Below, piece after piece: positions 1-5,193 of a stretch of DNA of 5,193 nt. Below the pieces are notes generated by a model. The model had not been told where the DNA came from and searched no databases. It was given only the letters and a program-made list of their open reading frames with translations. The DNA is from JBDTMC01 sp039934475 (GTDB lineage Bacteria > Acidobacteriota > Terriglobia > Bryobacterales > Bryobacteraceae). The DNA is taken from assembly GCA_039934475.1 (NCBI GenBank), contig JBDTMC010000537.1, positions 1 through 5,193 of the forward strand, in the 5' to 3' direction. Within the stretch, counting starts at the first letter, position 1. Each line of letters opens with the position of its first letter. The position numbers and the translations under genes are program-made.

Positions 1-1
1 C

Positions 2-382
2 GGCGGTACGCAGGGCAGCAACGGCCTCGCCAGCGCGACCAACCGGCCCGACTACAGCGGCAGCGTCACTTATCCGAAGTTGGTGGACACGTGGTTCGAT
101 AAGTCTGCGTTCTCTCTACCTGCCCTCGGACAGTGGGGCACTCTCGGCCACGGCGTGATCCGTGGACCCGGCCGCCAAAACTGGAACATCTCGCTCTTTA
201 AGAGCTTCGTGTTCAGCGAGGCGCGCGGCAGCAAGTTGGAGTTTCGCGCCGAGTCCTTTAATACCTGGAACCACACCCAGTTCCGGAATGTCAGCACCAG
301 TTTCACGTCCAGCAATTTCGGTGCAGTCACTTCCACCTGGGATCCCCGCGTATTCCAACTCGGAATGAAGCTGGTTTTCTAA
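2..382 (+). CDS. TonB-dependent receptor (Oar-like outer-membrane beta-barrel), C-terminal fragment
   Basis: Only the last 126 residues are visible; the reading frame is open from base 2 and the 5' end lies outside the window, so no start can be given. The fragment has the hallmarks of the C-terminus of acidobacterial Oar/CarboxypepD_reg-type TonB-dependent receptors: a loop with WFDKSAF, a GPG-containing turn before a strand NWNISLFKSF, the strand LEFRAESFNTWNHTQF, a short DPR motif, and a final strand LGMKLVF ending in phenylalanine, the usual BAM recognition residue of outer-membrane barrels. Family members are normally around 1000 residues or more: an N-terminal carboxypeptidase-regulatory-like domain, a plug, then a 22-strand barrel that imports a ligand (often glycan or peptide derived) with TonB energy. 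The ligand cannot be read from this end. The gene stops with TAA and is followed by two hairpins, which suggests that its transcript ends here. The family call is quite sure; substrate is unknown. Confidence 0.85.
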   Translation, partial: GGTQGSNGLASATNRPDYSGSVTYPKLVDTWFDKSAFSLPALGQWGTLGHGVIRGPGRQNWNISLFKSFVFSEARGSKLEFRAESFNTWNHTQFRNVSTSFTSSNFGAVTSTWDPRVFQLGMKLVF

Positions 383-434
383 CCGCAGTTGAAACTCCGC
401 GGTTTAATCGGGCCTCCCTCACCGGAGGCTCGAT
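381..434 (+). terminator. tandem hairpins after the receptor gene, possible terminator
   Basis: Two inverted repeats lie back to back. The first pairs AACCGC (381-386, overlapping the TAA stop) with GCGGTT (399-404) around a 12-base loop. The second is much stronger: 407-417 pairs with 424-434 over 11 base pairs with a single G-U pair and a 6-base loop (418-423). No T-tract follows on either strand, so it is not a classical intrinsic terminator. It may act as a U-less terminator, a transcript 3'-end stabiliser, or a structure just upstream of the next gene. Confidence 0.45.
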
Positions 435-446
435 CTGCGTTCCCGG

Positions 447-459
447 TACAATGATTTAG
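447..459 (+). promoter_or_regulatory. possible -10 box for a leaderless transcript of the TPR gene
   Basis: The hexamer TACAAT (447-452) differs from the consensus TATAAT at one position. It is followed by six bases and then the GTG start at 459, so transcription would begin at or next to the start codon. No Shine-Dalgarno sequence is present at a usable distance; GGAGG at 424-428 is about 30 bases too far and buried in the hairpin stem. No convincing -35 hexamer is seen 16-18 bases upstream. The arrangement fits leaderless initiation but rests on one short motif. Confidence 0.35.
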
Positions 460-1670
460 TGCCGCTGGCCCCCCGAAAAATCGCATACACTCGCTGGTTG
501 ATCGCTCTAAGCGGATTGGCGCTAACCGGCGTCGGAGTTGCATTCGTCGCGACTGAGGCGGAGTTAGTTCAACCTCCCTTGCTGGACATTCTCTGCGCCA
601 TGCGTCTTTGCAGTGACGGGTCGATCGAGAAACGCGCCGAAGCGAGTCAGGAACCGGGGGAGCAGGCACGCTTATATGAGTTCCTGGTGAGACGCGATCC
701 GGCCGCTGCCTCGCGGTGGTGCGATCTGGGACAGTCGCTTTTAGCGCTAAAGCGGAACGAAGAAGCCCAGAACGCCTTTCAACGCGCTCATGATCTGGCT
801 CCCCATGTGCCGGCAGTGCTGATGCGAGTGGCAAACGCGCAATTTCAACTCGGTAAGCCTCAGGCCGCCGTTCCCTATATGAAGGCTGTCTTGGATTCTG
901 TGCGGGATTACGATAACGCGATATTTAGTTCTTATGATCGGATTGGTTTGAACGCCGATGAGGTACTACGATCGGGGTTGCCCGACTCTGCTCAGCCATC
1001 CTACCTGCGGTACCTAATGGAGGCCAACCAAACCGCCGGCGCTAACATCGTTTGGAAGCGGATTGTGCAGCGTGGTTCTGTGGCGCAACAAGTGGCCGCG
1101 TCCTACACGAATTACCTGCTCGCACAGGGCGAGGTGGAAATGGCCGCCCGGGCTTGGGCCGCTGCCACGCCGGATTCGTTCAAGGCCGGCAGCGAATTGT
1201 ACAACGGCAGCTTTGAGACGGAGTTTTCGGGATCGATGCTGGACTGGATTATCCGACCGGTTGACGGTGCTACTATCTCTCGCGATACGACGCTGGCTGC
1301 AGCGGGTTCGACGAGCCTACGCATCAGCTTTGATGGGACGCGGAACGTCGATTTCGCCCACGCTACGCAGATGGTATGGCTGAAAGCAGGGAGCTATCGC
1401 CTTCGTGGGACCATTCACACCAGTGAAGTGACCACGGATCAAGGCGTTGGGTTGCGAATCTTCGACCCGAAGCATCCGGCCGGCCTCGACGCCTGGACGC
1501 TCGCAGTGGCCGGGTCAGAGGGCTGGAAGCGGGTTGAGTGCCAGTTCCAGGTTCCCGCCGGAAATCCGCCCTTGGCGATTCAAGTGGTGCGGCGTGCGTC
1601 TGAGCGTATCGAGAACAAGATTCGCGGTACGGTGTGGGTGGACGACCTGCGTATTACTCCCGCTCAGTGA
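459..1670 (+). CDS. membrane-anchored TPR protein with C-terminal carbohydrate-binding-like beta domain
   Basis: A 403-residue protein. Residues 12-31 form one hydrophobic segment preceded by basic residues (RK at 6-7, R12), so it is probably an inner-membrane anchor or uncleaved signal with the rest in the periplasm. Residues about 66-150 contain TPR-like helical pairs, clearest at 84-116 (WCDLGQSLLALKRNEEAQNAF) and 118-150; residues 150-240 are also helical and may be degenerate repeats. From about 245 to 400 the sequence turns into a beta-rich module beginning with NGSFE, with SLRISFDG, an aromatic-containing core and ending in GTVWVDDLRI, a pattern seen in CBM4/9-like and other galactose-binding-fold domains. 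TPRs mediate protein contacts and the beta domain may bind glycan; no catalytic motif is seen. GTG is chosen as start because later starts would remove the membrane segment. The end overlaps the convergent protease gene by 7 bases. The O-antigen ligase gene nearby suggests a role in polysaccharide assembly, which is inference. Confidence 0.8.
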   Translation: MPLAPRKIAYTRWLIALSGLALTGVGVAFVATEAELVQPPLLDILCAMRLCSDGSIEKRAEASQEPGEQARLYEFLVRRDPAAASRWCDLGQSLLALKRNEEAQNAFQRAHDLAPHVPAVLMRVANAQFQLGKPQAAVPYMKAVLDSVRDYDNAIFSSYDRIGLNADEVLRSGLPDSAQPSYLRYLMEANQTAGANIVWKRIVQRGSVAQQVAASYTNYLLAQGEVEMAARAWAAATPDSFKAGSELYNGSFETEFSGSMLDWIIRPVDGATISRDTTLAAAGSTSLRISFDGTRNVDFAHATQMVWLKAGSYRLRGTIHTSEVTTDQGVGLRIFDPKHPAGLDAWTLAVAGSEGWKRVECQFQVPAGNPPLAIQVVRRASERIENKIRGTVWVDDLRITPAQ

Positions 1671-2812
1671 CCTGACCAGATCAGGAAGTTCGGGCCTCGC
1701 GCTTGTTCGATGACGGCCACCTTCTCCTCGCGGTCACCGACAATTTTCACGATGGCAACGCGTTGTACGGGCAACGGGTTCGCCAGCACCGTAATTGATG
1801 CTAATCCGGGGCCAATACCGCTGGCTGGGGTCGCCACCACCCACGGCTGGGCAATGGCCAGGCTCCAGGCGCAGCCACGGGCCGCCTGGACATTGACCAA
1901 CACCGTTGTTCCACCGGTGGGAGCAGCAATCACACCTTTGTCGAAGGCAGCGGCGCAGGGTGCGCCGGGACGAGAGGGGTACATGGTCTGAATCGCGGCG
2001 ACATCATCGCTGTTCAGTTGCTCCGACCTGCTTTGGTAATAGGGGAACATGACGGCTTCGGGATCGTCGGAATGGACCAGTCCAAGGGCGTGCCCGATCT
2101 CATGGAGGGCAACGGTGTAAAGGTCTACAGCACCACCAACGCTCCACGGTTCGTCGTCGTCGAAATGAACGTTTCCTGCCAAGTCCTCAGGATTGACTGG
2201 CGCTGGATAGAAGGCGTGCGCAAGAACGTGAGAAGGTCCGTCGAACGGATAGCTGTCGCCGTGCGAGCCGGTGGCGAAGGAAAACGCAATGGTACTGGGG
2301 GCAGGGGAGAGATGCTGCTGGATAAAGGTCACATCGATGTAGCGGGACCATTCCCCCAGCGCGCGGCTCAATTCCGCCTCCACTTGTTCCAGCGGGAGAC
2401 GAGCGGTCGGTTTGTCGATGAACCAAGAAAGCGAACCCGGCCATCCGGTCCACCGGGGAACAATGTACGGCGCGGCCACCTCAGTGGCGATTAGCCCACC
2501 CGCGCAAGCGGTAACCGGGCTTCCCTGGAGAAGAGCGGGTGAAGCAGGGTAAATCCGGCGGATGCTCGGGAGGGTGGCTAGCCTTTCGAGAGCCGGCAAT
2601 CCTCCCTCCACAAGCAAGTGATTCGGAAGGAGGTCCGGGTGTTCGCGCACACGACCACCGGCGAGGACCGCCTCGAGGCGTTGTTCGGAGGCCGGGGTAT
2701 TGGGCTCAAACTCAACCAGAACCACGCCGCCGCGGGCGCGCGGACTGAGTTTGGGTAGAGGGGCGGCGCTGAGGGATAGAGCGAGGCAGGCGAACAAAGC
2801 ACGAAGAGTCAC
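1664..2812 (-). CDS. secreted matrixin-type zinc metalloprotease with BACON domain
   Basis: A 382-residue exported endopeptidase of the metzincin clan, peptidase family M10-like. Residues 1-17 are a signal peptide (MTLRALFACLALSLSAA). Residues about 28-90 resemble an I9-type propeptide fold and end in ALERLATLPSIRRIYPA. The catalytic domain (about 115-280) carries HEIGHALGLVH with zinc ligands H237, H241, H247 and catalytic E238, then the Met-turn M255 in VMFPYY. It also keeps the second metal cluster of animal matrix metalloproteases: HGD at 184-186, PFDG at 189-192, LAHAF at 197-201 and NVHFDDDE at 214-221, so structural zinc (H184, D186, H199, H216) and calcium should bind. No cysteine switch PRCGxPD is seen. 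Residues 286-372 match the BACON pattern (C286, GCAW at 313-316, W324, SGIGPG, N345, R351, Q370), a beta-sandwich thought to bind glycans or mucin. GTG is used as start, with GAAGAG (2824-2819) six bases upstream as a weak ribosome-binding site. It is probably the last gene of a three-gene operon. Confidence 0.92.
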   Translation of the reverse strand: MTLRALFACLALSLSAAPLPKLSPRARGGVVLVEFEPNTPASEQRLEAVLAGGRVREHPDLLPNHLLVEGGLPALERLATLPSIRRIYPASPALLQGSPVTACAGGLIATEVAAPYIVPRWTGWPGSLSWFIDKPTARLPLEQVEAELSRALGEWSRYIDVTFIQQHLSPAPSTIAFSFATGSHGDSYPFDGPSHVLAHAFYPAPVNPEDLAGNVHFDDDEPWSVGGAVDLYTVALHEIGHALGLVHSDDPEAVMFPYYQSRSEQLNSDDVAAIQTMYPSRPGAPCAAAFDKGVIAAPTGGTTVLVNVQAARGCAWSLAIAQPWVVATPASGIGPGLASITVLANPLPVQRVAIVKIVGDREEKVAVIEQARGPNFLIWSGH

Positions 2813-2818
2813 AATTGA

Positions 2819-2824
2819 CTCTTC
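2819..2824 (-). promoter_or_regulatory. weak Shine-Dalgarno for the metalloprotease gene
   Basis: On the - strand GAAGAG lies six bases before the GTG at 2812. It is the only purine-rich match in the 31-base gap after the O-antigen ligase gene and supports the GTG as the real start, which is also the only start that keeps the signal peptide. Confidence 0.45.
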
Positions 2825-2843
2825 GGCAGGAACTTGAATTAGA

Positions 2844-4091
2844 TTAAAGTACGCGCCAGCTCAGCCGCGAAGGGCGTGCCTGCCGCAGGCCGAGACAGAT
2901 TCCTACCACCCAGGCGGCGGCGAGAGCATTGGCGGGAATGTACAGATTGAAGTCGGCGAGGCTATGCAGCATGAGGGCGAATAATGCCCCCGCGCAGCCA
3001 ATGCCGAGGTAGCGCTCGGGTTCGCCAGGCGCCGCGGTGGCGGAGCGGAGGGCGCCTCCAAGTGCAACCAGGCCGATGGCGAGGGCGGGCAGCAAGCCAG
3101 CCAGTCCGAGCTCGATCAAGATCTGTAGATAGTCGTTGTGCGCGAAATCAGCACGATACATCGGCGCGACCATCTTATACTTCGTAAAGACCGATTCATA
3201 GGAGCCCAGTCCTGAACCAAGAATGGGTGCGTCGCGTACCAGTGGAGCCGATTCGCGCCAGATGCGGGTGCGAGTGTCGGCGGAGATGTTTTCTGTCGAG
3301 GCGATATCGGCGAAGCGGGCCACCAGTTCCGGCGGCTGAACTACCACCAGGATCGCGATGACCAGCGCCCCGGCGGCAAGAGCGGGTAACCAGCGGACGC
3401 GCCGGGAGCCGCCGGAAAGCGACAGAATACCAATCAGCGCGAGGCTGGCTAGCGCGGCCAGGAAGCCCATCCGGGACAGCGAAAACAAGATTCCCAACAG
3501 GATACTGGTCGCCGCGCACAAAGGAACTGCCGCCTTGAGGGCGACACTGGCGGGAACCTCATACTTGGTGTGCTGCTTCGCCAGCCACACGCCGGCGGTA
3601 ACGGCGAGCGGCAATGCCAGTTCAAGAAGCCCCGCAAAATGATTGCGGTTGACGTACGTTCCGCGCGCCTGAGTCCCGGGGTCTCCCAATGCTACTTGGG
3701 CCAGACCGAGCAAGGACTCAAGGAAGGCAACGCCGATGATGGGTATAGCGAGAACCCACGGCCGGTGACGATAACTCCACAACAGGTCACGGGCGGTGAG
3801 CATGGCGAGCAGCGCGGCCGCGAGGCGAACAGCGGCCTCCATGGTCGGACCAGGCGTTCTGGTTCCGATACCGGACGGTACCAACTGCAGCACCAGCACC
3901 AGGGCCAATGCGGCGAGCAGGACGGCGACGAGGCGGTCGTGAGGCGCGCGGTCCGGGGCACGGCCCGCCCAGTATACAGCTGTCAACAGGCCTATTCCCG
4001 TTGACAGAAGCGACCAATCAATTGCCAGCACAGCGCCATAACGGAAGGCGCCGTAGGCCAGCAAAAGGGTAAACGCCGTGATTGTCCGCAA
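2844..4091 (-). CDS. O-antigen ligase / polymerase family inner-membrane protein (Wzy_C, WaaL-like)
   Basis: A 415-residue polytopic membrane protein with roughly ten or more hydrophobic segments along its length. Family landmarks are present in order: GTYVNRNHFAGLLEL (144-158), SLSRMGFLA (204-212) with R207 at the place of the conserved WaaL arginine, a large non-hydrophobic loop (about 252-322) containing TRTRIW, ILGSGLGSYE and FAHNDYLQ with H318 as the likely essential histidine, then HSLADFNLYIPANA (376-389). Members act on the periplasmic face and either polymerise repeat units (Wzy) or transfer undecaprenyl-diphosphate-linked glycan to an acceptor (WaaL or PglL-like). Sequence alone does not separate these roles; the HNDYLQ and DFN motifs are common in exopolysaccharide-associated members. 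The start is TTG; an in-frame TAG two codons upstream rules out a longer protein, while GTG at codon 21 is a possible alternative. No good Shine-Dalgarno is seen, and the 14-base gap to the upstream gene suggests translational coupling. Confidence 0.9.
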   Translation of the reverse strand: MRTITAFTLLLAYGAFRYGAVLAIDWSLLSTGIGLLTAVYWAGRAPDRAPHDRLVAVLLAALALVLVLQLVPSGIGTRTPGPTMEAAVRLAAALLAMLTARDLLWSYRHRPWVLAIPIIGVAFLESLLGLAQVALGDPGTQARGTYVNRNHFAGLLELALPLAVTAGVWLAKQHTKYEVPASVALKAAVPLCAATSILLGILFSLSRMGFLAALASLALIGILSLSGGSRRVRWLPALAAGALVIAILVVVQPPELVARFADIASTENISADTRTRIWRESAPLVRDAPILGSGLGSYESVFTKYKMVAPMYRADFAHNDYLQILIELGLAGLLPALAIGLVALGGALRSATAAPGEPERYLGIGCAGALFALMLHSLADFNLYIPANALAAAWVVGICLGLRQARPSRLSWRVL

Positions 4092-4105
4092 GACCTAAGG
4101 GTAAC

Positions 4106-5193
4106 TTAGCGGGCGGTTCGAATGAGCGACTCCGGCTGGGGAATCGTGAACTTCACGGCCGACACTTGCCGTTTCACAACGGAGGCCGGCGTGGCCGGGA
4201 AGGCGACTGCCGGAACGGCGACATCGTGGCTGAACCAGTAGTCACCGGCAGCCAGCGTTTGGGGTTGCGCCGGGGTGTAGGTGAGGCTGCAGATGGGATC
4301 CGTTGCTCCGTCGGCGAAACCGCGGGACACAGCAGTCGTGGCCCAAGCGAAGGTGCCGGTGGTGGTATCGGTGGTCCAAACGTCGCCCACGAAATTGGAG
4401 GTCTCCCGGGGTGAGCCCGTGTTGTCGCTCCAGATGTTCATGCGATAAGTGTTATACGGGTTTGTAGCGTCGAAGGGAAGCTCGCTGTCACCGTTGCAGT
4501 CAAAGTAGCCGCTGATGGAAGTGAACGTCGTTGACTGAGTAAGCTTGAAGTAACCGGCGAACACGGCATCGCTGTTGTTGGAGTTAGAGTACAGCACATT
4601 GAGACCGGGCTTTGCCGAGTCAGGTCCGCTGGTGTTCGTGTAGTACGACACCACCGCGGGAATCGCTGTGTCGATCCCGTTGTTATCGTAGACCACGGTG
4701 CTGCCGTTGCGGATGGTAAGCGCCAGCCCGGACAAGGTAGGGGCATTGAGGCCGGTGGCCTCGGTCCACGCCTGAAACCCGGTCGTTCCCCAAATGACCT
4801 GATTGTTCTGGCGGAAGGCGATGGCGCTAGTGGAGCCGCTGACGCCGTTGCGAGTCTGGCCGTTCGGGAAGAGGCTGCCGTTGATGGCCCAATAAAAGCC
4901 GTTCGGCTCAACTGCGGTTACAACACTCGTCTGTGTGCTGTTGCCGCCGGCTGTGATCCCCAGGTTCACGTCGCCGGCGAAGTTAAAGTACGGCATGCGG
5001 AAGTTAGTCTGGTACACGCCAGCGAAGCCGGGCGCCAAACCGACCCATGTCGGAGTGAAGCTGGTGCCGTTGAGCGTGACAGAGACCGGATCAGTAACGA
5101 GATTGAGGGGAGTTCCTGCTGCCCCGTCCCCCGGTGTGGCGCCGGCGACAATAGCCGGACTTACCGCGCCGAGGCCGATGCCGAAGATCAGGC
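4106..5193 (-). CDS. exported protein with Solibacter-type (TIGR03437-like) domain plus unassigned C-terminal beta region, 5' partial
   Basis: The frame is open from the right edge to TAA at 4108-4106, giving 361 visible residues; the N-terminus lies outside the window. A TTG at 5038 could be read as a start but would cut through the domain, so the gene is taken as running off the edge. Visible residues 1-95 follow the TIGR03437 Solibacter C-terminal domain pattern: GLGAVSP near the start, then PVSVTLNG, VGLAPGFAGVYQTNFRMP (49-66), GDVNLGITAGG. That domain normally ends proteins, but here about 260 residues follow. They are rich in Ser, Thr, Asn, Gly and aromatics, predicted all-beta, with landmarks FYWAINGSLFPNGQTRNG (99-116), FAGYFKLTQSTTFTSISGYF (211-230), NIWSDNTGSP (252-261) and LAAGDYWFSHD (313-323), plus two cysteines (C232, C301) that could form a disulfide. 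The IWSDNTGSP / AGDYW layout resembles surface beta-sandwich modules of the choice-of-anchor type. No membrane anchor or sorting signal ends the protein. Function unknown; probably surface or secreted, and co-transcribed with the ligase gene. Confidence 0.8.
   Translation of the reverse strand, partial: LIFGIGLGAVSPAIVAGATPGDGAAGTPLNLVTDPVSVTLNGTSFTPTWVGLAPGFAGVYQTNFRMPYFNFAGDVNLGITAGGNSTQTSVVTAVEPNGFYWAINGSLFPNGQTRNGVSGSTSAIAFRQNNQVIWGTTGFQAWTEATGLNAPTLSGLALTIRNGSTVVYDNNGIDTAIPAVVSYYTNTSGPDSAKPGLNVLYSNSNNSDAVFAGYFKLTQSTTFTSISGYFDCNGDSELPFDATNPYNTYRMNIWSDNTGSPRETSNFVGDVWTTDTTTGTFAWATTAVSRGFADGATDPICSLTYTPAQPQTLAAGDYWFSHDVAVPAVAFPATPASVVKRQVSAVKFTIPQPESLIRTAR

Noticed and set aside
379..834. 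A 151-codon open frame on the - strand opposite the receptor end and TPR gene
   Set aside because: Arg/Pro/Ser-rich composition typical of an antisense frame in GC-rich DNA, no recognisable domain, and it covers the intergenic region and the start of a well-supported gene.
1671..1685. CCTGA / TCAGG inverted repeat just after the TPR stop, as a terminator
   Set aside because: Only five base pairs, no T-tract on either side, and it lies within the coding end of the protease gene. It is too weak to annotate.
2018..2494. A 158-codon open frame on the + strand opposite the metalloprotease gene
   Set aside because: It is the mirror of the matrixin catalytic domain, whose codon pattern often leaves the antisense frame open. 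It has no signal, domain or ribosome-binding site of its own, and the - strand product matches a known family in detail.
2764..2812. Lipoprotein signal at C9 of the metalloprotease
   Set aside because: The residues before C9 (LFA) do not make a good lipobox, C9 is within the hydrophobic core only nine residues from the start, and a normal cleavage site at the Ala pair 16-17 explains the segment better.
4106..4150. IPQPESL near the C-terminus of the exported protein, recalling a PEP-CTERM sorting signal
   Set aside because: A PEP-CTERM needs a following hydrophobic helix and a basic tail. The protein ends eight residues after PQP, and the 14 bases before the next gene leave no room for a frameshifted tail.
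4966..5038. TTG at 5038 as the start of the exported protein
   Set aside because: The open frame continues upstream for 51 more codons to the window edge and those residues complete the Solibacter-type domain pattern. The start would also lack a signal peptide.

Overview
This window looks like chromosomal DNA from an acidobacterium, most likely of the Solibacter/Bryobacter group. Three things point that way. The left edge carries the C-terminal end of a large TonB-dependent, Oar-like outer-membrane receptor of the kind greatly expanded in Acidobacteriota. The right edge carries a segment that reads as the Solibacter-type domain catalogued as TIGR03437. The window is GC-rich, densely coded and full of secreted or envelope proteins. 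The lineage is inferred from recognised protein families, not from a marker gene.

Layout. On the + strand, positions 2-382 hold the end of the receptor. A 76-base gap (383-458) contains two hairpins and a possible promoter placed for leaderless transcription. It is followed by a 403-residue membrane-anchored TPR protein with a C-terminal carbohydrate-binding-like beta domain (459-1670). The rest of the window is coded on the - strand. Reading in the direction of transcription, these genes are a large exported protein (5193 to 4106, 5' end outside the window), an O-antigen ligase/polymerase-family membrane protein (4091 to 2844) and a secreted matrixin-type zinc metalloprotease with a BACON domain (2812 to 1664). 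The gaps between these three are 14 and 31 bases, so they are probably one operon whose promoter lies outside the window. The metalloprotease gene and the TPR gene converge and overlap by 7 bases.

How the genes may work together. All visible products act in or beyond the inner membrane. The O-antigen ligase-like protein would polymerise or transfer an undecaprenyl-linked glycan on the periplasmic side. The TPR plus beta-domain protein combines a protein-interaction module with a sugar-binding-like module and could be a periplasmic accessory to that step. The exported Solibacter-domain protein and the protease would then be surface or extracellular partners. This is inference from context. No glycosyltransferase, exosortase or export gene is visible to confirm it.

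No RNA gene, CRISPR array, insertion sequence, integrase or attachment site was seen. No stretch of more than 300 bases lacks a gene. All three gene starts inside the window are non-ATG (GTG, GTG, TTG). The most notable items are the animal-MMP-like metal sites of the protease, the Solibacter domain followed by about 260 further residues, and the TPR/beta-sandwich protein facing the O-antigen ligase gene.
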